From: Streptomyces sp. NBC_01591
Lineage (GTDB): Bacteria > Actinomycetota > Actinomycetes > Streptomycetales > Streptomycetaceae
DNA: 64,000 bases
Direction of reading: 5' to 3'
Assembly (NCBI RefSeq): GCF_035918155.1
Contig: NZ_CP109327.1
Coordinates: 4,340,001-4,404,000 of the forward strand
Made by a program: the position numbers and the translations under genes. The stretch's first letter is position 1. The number at the start of each line of letters is the position of its first letter. The notes under the pieces were generated by a model. It saw only the letters and a list, made by a program, of their open reading frames with translations, had not been told where the DNA came from and searched no databases. Below, in pieces: positions 49,301 to 61,587 of the stretch.

Positions 49301-51228
49301 CACGCGCTTCCCCTCGTCGTCTGTGCGGCCCGTCCGCGACGCCCGCGTACGAAAACGAGCCCTGCGATCACCACCACCACGGCGCCCGCCCCGGCAGCGG
49401 CCGCAATGCCGGTCCATCCTGCCCCGCCGGTACCGCCGCTGTCTCCGACGCTGATCGAATTGCCCTTCTTGTCCGCCTTCTTGGCTGCGACGGGAGCGTT
49501 GTGCTGGGGGCCGGCCAGCTCGTCGCCGAGGACCGACACCCGCAGCACCACACCGATCTGCGGGTTCTCCGCGATGTCCGCGGCCCGCGCCCCCAGCGTC
49601 ACCGAGATGTAGAAGTCGCCCCCGGCGTGCACGGGCCGGACCTGGGAGCCGCTCTCGTAGCGATTGGTCCAGGCGACCGGCACGCCGCCCATCCTGATGG
49701 CCGACGGTCGGCCGCTGTACAGGGTCGTCGGGCTGAACTCGCCGCCTCCGGTGAGCGGGAACCGAGCGGGCGTGAACAGCTGCGTCGCCCCGTACGAGTA
49801 CGTGGAGCCGCCCCGCTCCACCGTGGGCTCGTTCGCGAACTCCACGTCGTAGCGCACCTGCTGGCCCCAGCCGGCCGGGACCTTGTACCAGAGGGTCTGC
49901 GCCGGAAGGATCCGGTCTCGCCACACGCCCCGGCCGATCTCCTCGGCATCGTTGAAGCCGGTACCGCCCCGTACGTCGCGGGGGTCACCGGACGGCAGCA
50001 CGGCGTCCTCGCCGCCCTTGCCGTACTCCGGCTGCGACTGGGCGGGCGTGATGCCCTTCTTCAGCGGTGCCTCCACCGCGTGGACGAGTTCGAGCGGCCA
50101 ACGCGCGGCGTCGGAGCCCTTCTTGCTCTCCCGCTCGACCACCAGCCAGTACCGTCCCGCCCGGTCGCAGAGGCCGGTGCCCTGCGCGGTGGGGATACGG
50201 GCGATCGCCGCGGTCAGCGGGGTCGCGCCCTCCTCCTGGGAGAAGTGCGCGGTCTCCGAACCGCAGGAGCTGTCGGTGCCGTACGCGATGCTGGTGCGCA
50301 GCGCGTCGAAGGTGTCGACGGCCGCCCCGGGCTGCGGCACCGCCGTCGCCGAGAAGTCCACCGTCGAGACGGCGTCCAGGTCGACGGCGTAGTACCGCTT
50401 CTCTCCCGGACCGATGGTGTCGAGATACTGCCCGGGTCCGAGCGCGGGCGCCCCCGCGCTCGTCGCCGTGCCCTCGATCCGCTCGCCCCGGAACCGGTAG
50501 CCGTCCGCGGAGAGTTGCGACGCCCGCTGCAACTGCCTGGCCAGCGACTCGGCGTCCGGTGCGTCGTAGTAGCGGCCGTTGCCCGCCGCCGCGATGCATT
50601 CGAGCTGCTCGCGGGCCGCGCCCTTCACCTGGAAGCCCACGGTGTCGATGCGCAGCCCGATGCCCTCCTTGCCGAGCTGCTCGGCGACCTCGCAGGGCCG
50701 TGGCGTACCGCAGTTGTCCTCGCCGTCGGAGATCAGCAGGATCGTGCGCGTACCGATGGAGCCGCCCGACGACTGCGGAAGGTCCTCGGCGGCCTTCCGC
50801 AGCGACAGGCCGATGGGAGTGTCCCCCCTGGGCTGTACGGCCGCCACGGCCCGCTTCACGGCCGCCCGGTCCAGTCCGCGCACCGGCCTCACGAGCCTGG
50901 TGTCCGTGCAGCCCCGGGCGCGGTCGGCGCCGTACACCCGCAGTCCGGTCGGATACCCGTCGGGAAGGCCGTCGACGACGGTCCCGACGGCCGTACGGGC
51001 ACTCTCCATCCGGGTGTGCCCCGTGCCGTCGTCGTCCGCCATGGAGCCGGACGAGTCGAGAACCATGACCAAGCTGCCGCTCGGGCCGGTCCCGGACGCC
51101 TCCGCCCTGGCGGGCGCACCGCCCGCGGGCGCCGCCACGGCCGGCATCGCGCCCGCCACCAGGGCGAGCAGCGCCCCGCCGATCCATGCCCCCGCGACTG
51201 CGGTACGGCGGTGGTCCCGTGCCTTCAC
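49300..51228 (-). CDS. Secreted VWA-domain protein with C-terminal membrane anchor
   Basis: 642 aa. Signal peptide (AGAWIGGALLALVAGAMPAVAAPA), VWA domain at about 50-235 with an intact MIDAS (VMVLDSSGSMADDD, conserved Thr in RGDTPIGLSL, ISDGEDNCG). Two beta-rich domains resembling those of the downstream partner follow (LGPGQYLDTIGPGEKRYYAVDLD; LPAQTLWYKVPAGWGQQV). It ends with helix GWTGIAAAAGAGAVVVVIAGLVFV and a basic tail. I chose GTG at 51228 with GAGGGGG upstream; the frame is open to 51312. MIDAS suggests metal-dependent binding of a protein partner. Function unknown. Confidence 0.85.
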   Translation of the reverse strand: MKARDHRRTAVAGAWIGGALLALVAGAMPAVAAPAGGAPARAEASGTGPSGSLVMVLDSSGSMADDDGTGHTRMESARTAVGTVVDGLPDGYPTGLRVYGADRARGCTDTRLVRPVRGLDRAAVKRAVAAVQPRGDTPIGLSLRKAAEDLPQSSGGSIGTRTILLISDGEDNCGTPRPCEVAEQLGKEGIGLRIDTVGFQVKGAAREQLECIAAAGNGRYYDAPDAESLARQLQRASQLSADGYRFRGERIEGTATSAGAPALGPGQYLDTIGPGEKRYYAVDLDAVSTVDFSATAVPQPGAAVDTFDALRTSIAYGTDSSCGSETAHFSQEEGATPLTAAIARIPTAQGTGLCDRAGRYWLVVERESKKGSDAARWPLELVHAVEAPLKKGITPAQSQPEYGKGGEDAVLPSGDPRDVRGGTGFNDAEEIGRGVWRDRILPAQTLWYKVPAGWGQQVRYDVEFANEPTVERGGSTYSYGATQLFTPARFPLTGGGEFSPTTLYSGRPSAIRMGGVPVAWTNRYESGSQVRPVHAGGDFYISVTLGARAADIAENPQIGVVLRVSVLGDELAGPQHNAPVAAKKADKKGNSISVGDSGGTGGAGWTGIAAAAGAGAVVVVIAGLVFVRGRRGRAAQTTRGSA

Positions 51229-51331
51229 CCGTGCCCCCTCGACCAAAACCCGGCTATTTTGCTCACGCAACTTATTGATTTGCTCGGGTGAACTCAAGAG
51301 CACGGGTGTCACGGTCCCGCAACAGCACGAA

Positions 51332-51356
51332 GCCCCGGCCGCTCAGCGACCGGGGC
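51332..51356 (-). terminator. Terminator after DLW-39 gene
   Basis: Stem GCCCCGG (51332-51338) / CCGGGGC (51350-51356) with an 11-base loop, 22 bases past the stop of the small gene on the minus strand. Confidence 0.6.
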
Positions 51357-51377
51357 CCGCAATCAGGCTGTTCTGTC

Positions 51378-51512
51378 TCACACACCCGAACCTGCGGGCA
51401 CGGAGTCAGTCGCCTCCGTCCACAGATCCTGCTCGGCGCGATCCGCCTGGATCTGGCGGTACACGAGGAGCCCGCCGATGGCGGCCAGTGCGACCAGGAG
51501 AAGCTTCTTCAC
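51378..51512 (-). CDS. DLW-39 family small membrane protein
   Basis: 44 aa. KKLLLVALAAIGGLLVYRQIQADRAEQDLWTEATDSVPAGSG: one helix, then the invariant DLW motif. Family present near the origin in many actinobacteria, function unknown. GTG at 51512 with GAGG upstream. Confidence 0.85.
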   Translation of the reverse strand: MKKLLLVALAAIGGLLVYRQIQADRAEQDLWTEATDSVPAGSGV

Positions 51513-52630
51513 CGCGCGACCTCGTCTTTCCTTGACGTAGGGGACTTCTGCCGCCCGACTATACACACCGACCGATATCGACCGGTGACCTGCCTGCGAC
51601 CCAACTGGCGCCCAGGGAAAAGCGATCGCCCGAGGGGCGCTCCGCCCTGAGGATCCGGTTCGCAGCCCGCGGCCCGGCACAAGCCCGTCAGGACCGGTTG
51701 AACCATACGAGTGGTGTTCATCCGAAGATCGGCGAATCGGTGGCGTCGGTCCATGAAATCGCGAGCCACATCCACATCATCAGAAAGGTAAGCAAACCGG
51801 ACCACCCGAAAGCGAGGGGCCATGAGCACCTTCAAGCCCAAGAGCATCTGGACCGCCTTCGTCACCGCCCTCTTCGCCCTGCTCGCCGCACTGGGGCTCA
51901 TGAGCACCCCGGCGACGGCAACGGAGCAGAGCGCCACGGAGCCGGCCACCACGACCCAGGAACACATGGGTGCGACCGCGGCAACCGCGACCACCCCGTC
52001 GGTGCGATGGACCCTTCCGCGTGACCGGGCGCTGCCACCCACGATGAAGCAGCGCATCCGCGCCGAGGCGCACGGCTCCTCGCCCGCCACCCGCCATCTG
52101 TCCGTCGACAGCACGGACGCCACGGACACCAGGAACGCCGCCCGCGCCGCCCACGGCGCCCCGGCGGGGGACGCGTCCCTGCTGCCACCCTGAGAGCCGC
52201 CGCGCTGACGTACTGAGCCCCCGGGCCGGTTCACACCGGACGGGGGCTTCTCCGTGCCCTCCAGCGGCCTTCTCGCCCACCGGAGCCAGCGCTGCGCCGC
52301 CTCGACGGTGTCCCCTCCACTGGTGTTGAACGCGATGGCGGCCCCTGGCGCATGGCGGCGGATCAGATTCACGATCTGCTCGAAGAGCGGAAGCAACTGC
52401 TCGGTCTTGCAGATCCCGCCCCCGACGACCACCACGTCCCACGGACGCTCGGCCAGCGACGCGACGATCGCGGGCTCGGCCGACTCGTCGAACACGACCA
52501 GCGTCATGGCCGCTTCGATGCCGAGCTCGCCGAACCGCCCCAGCTCCCCGGCGAGAGCCGCGCGAACGGCCTCCGCGTCGACGTCGGGCAGTGCCTGTGG
52601 GTCGTAACCGACAACAAGTACGGAAGACAT
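51509..52630 (-). CDS. Hypothetical protein with Rossmann-like N-domain; apparent stop loss
   Basis: MSSVLVVGYDPQALPDVDAEAVRAALAGELGRFGELGIEAAMTLV...WDVVVVGGGI...FEQIVNLIRRHAPGAAIAFNTSGG looks like a real conserved domain of about 120 residues ending near 52270 (VEAAQRWLR). No stop follows. The frame runs 250 residues further through a terminator hairpin, antisense to the secreted-protein gene, to a TGA at 51509. The extension is Arg/Gly-rich and composition-like. Real homologues are probably only about 120 aa, so coding is trustworthy only for about 52260-52630. ATG at 52630. Confidence 0.55.
   Translation of the reverse strand: MSSVLVVGYDPQALPDVDAEAVRAALAGELGRFGELGIEAAMTLVVFDESAEPAIVASLAERPWDVVVVGGGICKTEQLLPLFEQIVNLIRRHAPGAAIAFNTSGGDTVEAAQRWLRWARRPLEGTEKPPSGVNRPGGSVRQRGGSQGGSRDASPAGAPWAARAAFLVSVASVLSTDRWRVAGEEPCASARMRCFIVGGSARSRGRVHRTDGVVAVAAVAPMCSWVVVAGSVALCSVAVAGVLMSPSAASRAKRAVTKAVQMLLGLKVLMAPRFRVVRFAYLSDDVDVARDFMDRRHRFADLRMNTTRMVQPVLTGLCRAAGCEPDPQGGAPLGRSLFPGRQLGRRQVTGRYRSVCIVGRQKSPTSRKDEVAR
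51513..51821. other. Gap between DLW-39 gene and secreted-protein gene
   Basis: 309 bases between divergent small genes. It should hold both promoters, but I see no confident -35/-10 pair. It is crossed by the antisense extension of the gene starting at 52630. Confidence 0.4.
51822..52193 (+). CDS. Small secreted protein (DUF6344-like)
   Basis: 123 aa. Signal peptide (KSIWTAFVTALFALLAALGLMSTPATA), Ala/Thr-rich spacer, then WTLPRDRALPPTMKQRIRAEAHGSSPATRHLS, which looks conserved among Streptomyces proteins of this size. ATG at 51822. A hairpin follows the stop by 23 bases. Function unknown. Confidence 0.78.
   Translation: MSTFKPKSIWTAFVTALFALLAALGLMSTPATATEQSATEPATTTQEHMGATAATATTPSVRWTLPRDRALPPTMKQRIRAEAHGSSPATRHLSVDSTDATDTRNAARAAHGAPAGDASLLPP
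52216..52248. terminator. Bidirectional terminator between secreted-protein gene and 52630 gene
   Basis: AGCCCCCGGGCCGGT (52216-52230) pairs with ACCGGACGGGGGCT (52235-52248) apart from a short internal mismatch; TCTCC follows on the plus side. Confidence 0.7.
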
Positions 52631-52674
52631 ACGGCCAACCCAATGACGCCGACCGTGGACGTCAGCCGTAATGC

Positions 52675-52710
52675 CGAAGGCCCCCAACCGGATTCGGCTG
52701 GGGGCCTTCG
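52675..52710 (-). terminator. Terminator of tRNA-Ile
   Basis: 16-bp stem CGAAGGCCCCCAACCG (52675-52690) / CGGCTGGGGGCCTTCG (52695-52710). The one mismatch becomes a G-U pair in the minus-strand RNA. It lies just past the tRNA 3' end. Confidence 0.75.
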
Positions 52711-52716
52711 TACTGG

Positions 52717-52790
52717 TGGGGCTAACAGGATTTGAACCTGTGGCCTCATCCTTATCAGGGATGCGCTCTAACCAACTGAGCTATAGCCCC
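52717..52790 (-). tRNA. tRNA-Ile (anticodon GAT)
   Basis: 74 nt. Acceptor GGGGCTA / TAGCCCC, D arm AGCTCAGTTGGTTAGAGC, anticodon loop CTGATAA giving GAT, T arm GGTTCAAATCC. CCA not encoded. Confidence 0.96.
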
Positions 52791-52860
52791 GCCGCGCTGT
52801 GCGCTGACTTCTGAAGATTAGCGCACGTCGGGGCCAGTCCCAAAATCGATACCCGGCGCC

Positions 52861-53559
52861 CTACTCGTCCTCGGCCAGCGTGAGCTCGATACCGCCCACG
52901 AAACCCGCCGACAAGTTGTAGATGAAGGAGCCCAGCGTCGCCAGCGCGGTCGCCAGAACCACGTCGATCACCGCGATGACCGAGGTGAAGATGAGAACCC
53001 TCGGCAGCGACAGGAACGACTGGAGATCGAAGCCGTTGCTGTCGTTCGAACCGGTGGCCTCGCTGATCGTTCCGCCCACGGTGGAGAAGACGCCCATCGC
53101 GTCCATCACCATCCACAGCACCGCGGACGCCACCACCGTGCAGATACCGAGCGCGATGGAGAGCAGGAAGCTGACCTTCATCACCGACCACGGATCGGCC
53201 TTGGCCACCCGCAGCCGCGCCTTGCGGGTACGCGGAGTCGTCCGCGCCCCCGTCCGCGGCCGCCGGGCCGCCTGCGCGGCGCCGACGCCCTGCACACCGC
53301 CCTGCGTGCCGTGCGGCCGACCGCCCTGGGTCCCGCCGGCGGGCGAGGGATACGCCTGCGGCGGGTGGTACGGCCCGCTCGCCTGCCCCGGCGCGGGCTC
53401 GCGCTCACCCGGCAACGGCCCGGTCGCGTAGCCCTCGTACTGGGGCTGAGGCCCCCGGGTGTCCGTCACAATGCCCCCTTGGGAGTCCGTGGCAGGGCCA
53501 CGGGCACCGTTCGCTCCTGCTCCGGAAGCGGCCGAACCGGCGCCCGTGGCTCCACTCAC
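52861..53559 (-). CDS. DUF3566 membrane protein downstream of gyrA
   Basis: 232 aa. Pro/Gly/Gln-rich cytoplasmic N-terminus (about 1-110), then the DUF3566 domain with KADPWSVMKVSFLLSIALGICTVVASAVLWMVMDAMGVF and VLIFTSVIAVIDVVLATALATLGSFIYNLSAGFVGGIELTLAE, two helices. The homologue has the same position after gyrA in Mycobacterium. The GTG at 53559 lies 3 bases after the gyrA stop, and its ribosome-binding site GAGGAG is inside the gyrA end. Confidence 0.9.
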   Translation of the reverse strand: MSGATGAGSAASGAGANGARGPATDSQGGIVTDTRGPQPQYEGYATGPLPGEREPAPGQASGPYHPPQAYPSPAGGTQGGRPHGTQGGVQGVGAAQAARRPRTGARTTPRTRKARLRVAKADPWSVMKVSFLLSIALGICTVVASAVLWMVMDAMGVFSTVGGTISEATGSNDSNGFDLQSFLSLPRVLIFTSVIAVIDVVLATALATLGSFIYNLSAGFVGGIELTLAEDE

Positions 53560-53562
53560 GCT

Positions 53563-56193
53563 CTACTCCTCGTGCTCCCCGGCCGAAGGCGATGTGCCTT
53601 CGACATTGCCCTCGACCGTGCTCTCGGCACCCTCCGCCGTCGCAGCCTCGGTGTCCTCGGACCCCTCGACCTCTTCGGCCTCACGACCGGCTTCGGCGTT
53701 ACGGGCAATACCGACGACGGCATCGCGCTTGCCCAGATTGATCAGTTGGACGCCCATGGTGTCACGGCCCGTCTCCCTGACTTCATTGACTCGCGTACGA
53801 ATCACACCACCGCCGAGCGTGATGGCGAGGATCTCATCCGTCTCCTCGACCACCAGCGCGCCGACCAGCGAGCCCCGGTCCTCCACGATCTTGGCAGCCT
53901 TGATGCCCAGACCGCCACGGCCCTGAACCCGGTACTCGTCGACAGGGGTCCGCTTCGCGTACCCACCGTCGGTGGCAGTGAACACGAACGTACCCGGCCG
54001 GACAACATTCATCGAGAGCAGTTCGTCGCCCTCGCGGAAACTCATCCCCTTGACGCCCGAGGTCGCACGGCCCATCGGGCGCAGCGCATCGTCCGTCGCG
54101 GTGAACCTGATCGACTGGGCCTTCTTGCTGATGAGCAGCAGATCGTCCTCGGCCGAGACCAGCTCCGCACCGATCAGCTCGTCGGCGGTGCCTTCGGCGC
54201 CATCTGCCGTCTCCCGGAGGTTGATGGCGATGACACCACCGGAGCGCGGCGAGTCGTAGTCCTTCAGCGCGGTCTTCTTCACCAGACCGCCCTTCGTGGC
54301 CAGGATCAGATAGGGCGCGGCCTCGTAGTCACGGATCGCCAGGATCTGGGCGATCTGCTCGTCCGGCTGGAAGGCCAGCAGATTGGCGACATGCTGACCA
54401 CGGGCGTCACGGCCGGCGTCCGGGAGCTCGTACGCCTTCGCCCGGTACACCCGGCCCTTGTTCGTGAAGAACAGCAGCCAGTGGTGCGTCGTCGACACGA
54501 AGAAGTGGTCGACGATGTCGTCTTCCTTGAGCTTCGTACCGCGCACGCCCTTGCCGCCGCGCTTCTGCGAGCGGTAGTCGTCCGTCTTCGTGCGCTTCAC
54601 ATAGCCGCCGCGCGAGATCGTGACGACGATGTCCTCCTCGGCGATCAGGTCCTCGATGGACATGTCACCGTCGAAGGGCACCAGCTTGGAACGCCGGTCG
54701 TCGCCGAACTTCTCGACGATCGCCGCCAGCTCCTCGCTGACGATCTTCCGCTGCCGCTCCGGCGACACCAGGATCGCGTTGTACTCATTGATCTTCGCCT
54801 GGAGCTCGTCGTGCTCGGCCGTGATCTTCTGGTGCTCCAGCGCGGCCAGGCGACGCAGCTGCATCTCCAGGATCGCGTTCGCCTGGATCTCGTCGATCTC
54901 CAGCAGGCCCATCAGGCCCTCGCGCGCCACCTCGACCGTCTGGCTCCGCCGGATGAGCGCGATGACCTCGTCGATCGCGTCCAGCGCCTTGAGCAGACCG
55001 CGCAGAATGTGCGCCCGCTCCTCCGCCTTGCGCAGACGGAACTTCGTACGCCGGACGATGACCTCGATCTGGTGCGTGACCCAGTGCCGGATGAACGCGT
55101 CGATCGACAGGGTGCGCGGCACACCGTCGACCAGCGCCAGCATGTTGGCGCCGAAGTTGCTCTGCAGATCGGTGTGCTTGTACAGGTTGTTCAGCACGAC
55201 CTTGGCGACCGCGTCCCGCTTCAGCACGACGACCAGACGCTGACCGGTACGCGACGAGGTCTCGTCACGGACGTCCGCGATCCCGCCGACCTTGCCGTCC
55301 TTCACCAGGTCGGCGATCTTCTGCGCCAGGTTGTCGGGGTTGGTCTGGTACGGAAGCTCCGTGACGACCAGGCACTGCCGGTTCTGGATCTCCTCGACCG
55401 CGACGACCGCACGCATCGTGATCGAGCCACGGCCGGTGCGGTACGCCTCCTCGATGCCCTTGCGGCCCACGACGAGCGCGCCCGTCGGGAAGTCCGGGCC
55501 CTTGATCCGCTCGATCAGCGCTTCCAGGAGCTCCTCCTGAGAGGCCTCCGGGTGCTCCAGATACCACTGCGCACCGGCCGCGACCTCACGCAGGTTGTGC
55601 GGCGGGATGTTGGTCGCCATACCGACCGCGATGCCCGCCGAACCGTTGACCAGCAGGTTCGGGAACCGCGCCGGCAGAACCGTCGGCTCCTGGTTGCGGC
55701 CGTCGTAGTTGTCCTGGAAGTCGACGGTCTCCTCGTCGATGTCCCGGACCATCTCCATGGACAGCGGCATCATCTTGCACTCGGTGTACCGCATGGCGGC
55801 GGCCGGGTCGTTGCCCGGAGAACCGAAGTTGCCGTTGGAGTCCACCAGCGGCATGCGCATCGACCACGGCTGCGCCAGACGCACCAGTGCGTCGTAGATC
55901 GACGAGTCACCGTGCGGGTGGTACGTACCCATGACGTCACCGACGACACGGGCGCACTTGTAGAAGCCCTTCTCGGGCCGGTAGCCGCCGTCGTACATCG
56001 CGTACAGCACCCGGCGGTGCACGGGCTTGAGACCGTCCCGTACGTCCGGCAGCGCACGCGAGACGATGACGGACATCGCGTAATCGAGGTAGGAGCGCTG
56101 CATCTCCGTCTCGAGCCCCACGGGCTCGACACGCATGCTCACGCCGGCGGCGGGTTCCTCTTCAGGTGTCACAGGGGTGTTCTCGTCGGCCAT
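53563..56193 (-). CDS. gyrA: DNA gyrase subunit A
   Basis: 876 aa. Breakage-reunion domain with catalytic Tyr136 (AAMRYTECK). The quinolone-determining stretch [10 protein letters not shown] has Ser97 and Asp101 at the E. coli 83/87 positions, so no resistance change. The C-terminal wrapping domain has a GyrA-box QKRGGKG. The tail is Glu/Ala-rich (about 45 residues). With GyrB it introduces negative supercoils. Starts 46 bases after gyrB stops, so likely co-transcribed. Confidence 0.98.
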   Translation of the reverse strand: MADENTPVTPEEEPAAGVSMRVEPVGLETEMQRSYLDYAMSVIVSRALPDVRDGLKPVHRRVLYAMYDGGYRPEKGFYKCARVVGDVMGTYHPHGDSSIYDALVRLAQPWSMRMPLVDSNGNFGSPGNDPAAAMRYTECKMMPLSMEMVRDIDEETVDFQDNYDGRNQEPTVLPARFPNLLVNGSAGIAVGMATNIPPHNLREVAAGAQWYLEHPEASQEELLEALIERIKGPDFPTGALVVGRKGIEEAYRTGRGSITMRAVVAVEEIQNRQCLVVTELPYQTNPDNLAQKIADLVKDGKVGGIADVRDETSSRTGQRLVVVLKRDAVAKVVLNNLYKHTDLQSNFGANMLALVDGVPRTLSIDAFIRHWVTHQIEVIVRRTKFRLRKAEERAHILRGLLKALDAIDEVIALIRRSQTVEVAREGLMGLLEIDEIQANAILEMQLRRLAALEHQKITAEHDELQAKINEYNAILVSPERQRKIVSEELAAIVEKFGDDRRSKLVPFDGDMSIEDLIAEEDIVVTISRGGYVKRTKTDDYRSQKRGGKGVRGTKLKEDDIVDHFFVSTTHHWLLFFTNKGRVYRAKAYELPDAGRDARGQHVANLLAFQPDEQIAQILAIRDYEAAPYLILATKGGLVKKTALKDYDSPRSGGVIAINLRETADGAEGTADELIGAELVSAEDDLLLISKKAQSIRFTATDDALRPMGRATSGVKGMSFREGDELLSMNVVRPGTFVFTATDGGYAKRTPVDEYRVQGRGGLGIKAAKIVEDRGSLVGALVVEETDEILAITLGGGVIRTRVNEVRETGRDTMGVQLINLGKRDAVVGIARNAEAGREAEEVEGSEDTEAATAEGAESTVEGNVEGTSPSAGEHEE

Positions 56194-56239
56194 TGCTGGT
56201 CAAAGTCCTTTCGAGCGGCGGCTTGCTGGTACGGCCGAC

Positions 56240-58792
<2,553 letters not shown>

Positions 58793-59365
58793 TCAGCCGT
58801 ATGTATCGCCCGGACCGGTGCTCCCAGGCGCCCGCAGCGGACCGAACCTGCGCTGCGGACCACCAGGACCCAGCACCTTGATCAACCGCACCGTGCCCTG
58901 CCCGAGATCCGCATTCAGCCGGGCCACCAGCTGAGGCGCCAGCAACCGCAGCTGCGTCGCCCACGCCGTCGAGTCGCACTGCACCGTCAGCACCCGCTCG
59001 GCCGGATCTTCGTCGTACCGCAACGGCACACAATGATTGGCCAGATCTTCACCGACGATCTGCGGCCAGCGCCCCATCACCCCACCCACCGCCGCCGGAG
59101 TCTCCCAGCCTCGCTCGGTGATCAGACGGTTGATCGCGGAACCCAGCGGCAACGGATCACGCCCATCGGCCCGCGCGCCCGAACGCAGCCCGCCGCCCCG
59201 CCTGGCCTGCTTCTTCTGCTGCGCGGCAGCACCACGCGCCCGCGCCTGCTCCTTGGCCGCGCGCAACGCCACCCGCGCCAGATCGACACCCGAAGGCTCC
59301 GGAGCCCCGGCCCCGCCGGAACGCTCCTGCGACGGCTCCCCGGCCCCCTTGCCGCGGCCGCTCAC
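58793..59365 (-). CDS. DciA-like DUF721 protein
   Basis: 190 aa. Basic, Ala/Arg/Gln-rich N-terminus (about 1-70), then the DUF721 domain ([95 protein letters not shown]), the region that in DciA proteins helps load the replicative helicase. GTG at 59365 overlaps the recF stop (GTGA). Confidence 0.9.
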   Translation of the reverse strand: MSGRGKGAGEPSQERSGGAGAPEPSGVDLARVALRAAKEQARARGAAAQQKKQARRGGGLRSGARADGRDPLPLGSAINRLITERGWETPAAVGGVMGRWPQIVGEDLANHCVPLRYDEDPAERVLTVQCDSTAWATQLRLLAPQLVARLNADLGQGTVRLIKVLGPGGPQRRFGPLRAPGSTGPGDTYG

Positions 59366-60492
59366 AGCCGCTCCACCTCGCCCGCGGACACCGCGTACCG
59401 CGTCCCCGCCAGCACACCCGGAACATCGTCGTCCACCGCGGCCGTCACCAGCACCTGCTCACCCGGAGCCACCAGCTCCGCCAGCCGCTCACGACGCCGC
59501 GCGTCCAGTTCCGCAAAAACGTCGTCGAGCACCAGCACCGGCTCGTTGCCCTCGCTGCGCAGCAGATCGTACGAAGCCAGCCGCAGCGCCAACGCATACG
59601 ACCAGGACTCGCCATGGCTCGCGTACCCCTTGGCCGACATCCCCCGCAGCCCCAGCAGCACATCGTCACGGTGCGGACCGACCAGCGTCACACCCCGCTC
59701 GATCTCCTGCTTGCGGACATCCGCCAGGGCGGCAATCAGCTGCTCGTACAGCTCCTCACGGGTACGCGCGGACCCCACGTCCGCCCCGACCGAGCTGCGG
59801 TACTCCAACGCCACCGGGCCGCCGCCCGGCGCGACATCCCCATACGCCTTGTCCGCCAGCGGTTGCAGGGTCGCGATCAGATCCAGCCGCTGCGCCAGCA
59901 GCTCCGCACCCACCCGGCCCAGATGCTGGTCCCACACGTCGAGCGTGGAGAGGTCCATCGACCTGCCGCCGTGCCGACGCGCCATCGCCGCCGACTTCAG
60001 CAGGGTGTTGCGCTGCTTCAGCACCCGCTCGTAGTCCGAGCGCACACCCGCCATCCGCGGCGAACGAGCCGTGATCAACTCGTCGAGAAAGCGCCGACGC
60101 TCCCCAGGGTCCCCCTTGACCAGCGCCAGATCCTCCGGCGCGAACAGCACCGTACGTACTATCCCCAGCACATCACGCGGTCTGACCTGCGACGATCTAT
60201 TGATACGAGCCCGATTGGCCTTGCCGGGATTGAGCTCCAGCTCGATCAGCTGCGAACGCTCTCCCTGCGTCACAGCGGCGCGGATGACAGCCCGGTCCGC
60301 GCCCATCCGCACCAACGGCGCATCGGAGGAGACCCGATGGCTGCCGAGCGTCGCGAGATAGCCGACCGCCTCCACCAGATTCGTCTTGCCCTGGCCATTG
60401 GCCCCCACAAAAGCGGTGACGCCCGGCTCGAGAGGTACCTCGACCCGGGCGTACGAGCGGAAGTCGGCCAGCGAGAGATGCGTGACATGCAT
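59362..60492 (-). CDS. recF: DNA replication/repair protein RecF
   Basis: 376 aa SMC-like ATPase that loads RecA at gaps. Walker [10 protein letters not shown] (about 30-38); Walker B/signature [19 protein letters not shown] and [16 protein letters not shown]. The ATG at 60492 ([14 protein letters not shown]) was chosen over an upstream open stretch of Arg-rich sequence. Confidence 0.97.
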   Translation of the reverse strand: MHVTHLSLADFRSYARVEVPLEPGVTAFVGANGQGKTNLVEAVGYLATLGSHRVSSDAPLVRMGADRAVIRAAVTQGERSQLIELELNPGKANRARINRSSQVRPRDVLGIVRTVLFAPEDLALVKGDPGERRRFLDELITARSPRMAGVRSDYERVLKQRNTLLKSAAMARRHGGRSMDLSTLDVWDQHLGRVGAELLAQRLDLIATLQPLADKAYGDVAPGGGPVALEYRSSVGADVGSARTREELYEQLIAALADVRKQEIERGVTLVGPHRDDVLLGLRGMSAKGYASHGESWSYALALRLASYDLLRSEGNEPVLVLDDVFAELDARRRERLAELVAPGEQVLVTAAVDDDVPGVLAGTRYAVSAGEVERL

Positions 60493-60577
60493 GGGTGTAC
60501 GCCGACCTTCCCGGCTTCCTGCTCCGTGCTTCGTGGAGCGGACCGGACGCCTTGGTCCGGCCCGCCACCCGTTGCGG

Positions 60578-61456
60578 TTACTTCTTGTTCTCGACCGCGT
60601 GGCCACCGAACTGGTTGCGCAGCGCGGCAATCATCTTCATCTGCGGGGAGTCGTCCTGGCGCGAGGCGAAACGCGCGAAGAGCGACGCGGTGATCGCGGG
60701 CAGCGGCACCGCGTTGTCGATCGCGGCCTCCACCGTCCACCGGCCCTCACCGGAGTCGGCGGCGAAGCCACGGAGCTTGTCGAGGTGCTCGTCGTCGTCC
60801 AGCGCGTTGACCGCCAGGTCGAGCAGCCAGGAACGGATGACCGTGCCCTCCTGCCAGGACCGGAAGACCTCGCGCACATCGGTGACTGAGTCGACCTTCT
60901 CCAGGAGCTCCCAGCCCTCGGCGTAGGCCTGCATCATGGCGTACTCGATGCCGTTGTGGACCATCTTCGCGAAGTGGCCGGCGCCGACCTTGCCCGCGTG
61001 GACGGAACCGAAGTCGCCCTCGGGCTTCAGCGCGTCGAAGATCGGCTGGACCTTCGCCACGTTCTCGGCGTCGCCGCCGTACATCAGCGCGTAGCCGTTC
61101 TCCAGGCCCCAGACGCCGCCGGAGACGCCGCAGTCCACGAAGCCGATGCCCTTGATGCCCAGCTCGACCGCGTGCTTCTCGTCGTCGGTCCAGCGGGAGT
61201 TCCCGCCGTCCACGACGATGTCGCCGGGCGAGAGGAGACCGGCGAGCTCGTCGATCGTGGCCTGGGTCGGGGCGCCGGCCGGAACCATCACCCAGACGAC
61301 CCGGGGACCCTTCAGCTTGCCCACAAGCTCTTCGAGGCTGTGGACATCGGAGACGTCCGGGTTGCGGTCGTAACCGATGACGGTGTGGCCTGCGCGGCGG
61401 ATGCGCTCGCGCATGTTGCCGCCCATCTTGCCGAGGCCGACGAGACCGAGCTCCAT
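60578..61456 (-). CDS. gnd: 6-phosphogluconate dehydrogenase, short NAD-type
   Basis: 292 aa, the short (GndA/YqeC-like) class, not the 470-aa NADP enzyme. [20 protein letters not shown]ossmann start, [34 protein letters not shown] and [24 protein letters not shown] with the catalytic Lys. Oxidatively decarboxylates 6-phosphogluconate to ribulose 5-phosphate. It sits between dnaN and recF, as in other streptomycetes. Confidence 0.95.
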   Translation of the reverse strand: MELGLVGLGKMGGNMRERIRRAGHTVIGYDRNPDVSDVHSLEELVGKLKGPRVVWVMVPAGAPTQATIDELAGLLSPGDIVVDGGNSRWTDDEKHAVELGIKGIGFVDCGVSGGVWGLENGYALMYGGDAENVAKVQPIFDALKPEGDFGSVHAGKVGAGHFAKMVHNGIEYAMMQAYAEGWELLEKVDSVTDVREVFRSWQEGTVIRSWLLDLAVNALDDDEHLDKLRGFAADSGEGRWTVEAAIDNAVPLPAITASLFARFASRQDDSPQMKMIAALRNQFGGHAVENKK

Positions 61457-61522
61457 CAGAGATTCCTTAAGCGTTGTGCCGATTCGTACCCAAGGACGAG
61501 CCTACGCCCGGCCGGGGACGGG

Positions 61523-61558
61523 CCGACGGGCATGCTCGGCGTCGAGCGTGCCCGTCGG
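61523..61558 (-). terminator. Hairpin after dnaN
   Basis: 16-bp stem (61523-61538 / 61543-61558, one G-T pair) with a GCGT loop, 29 bases past the dnaN stop. Confidence 0.75.
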
Positions 61559-61587
61559 GATCTGCCATGACAGGACCGATGACCGGA

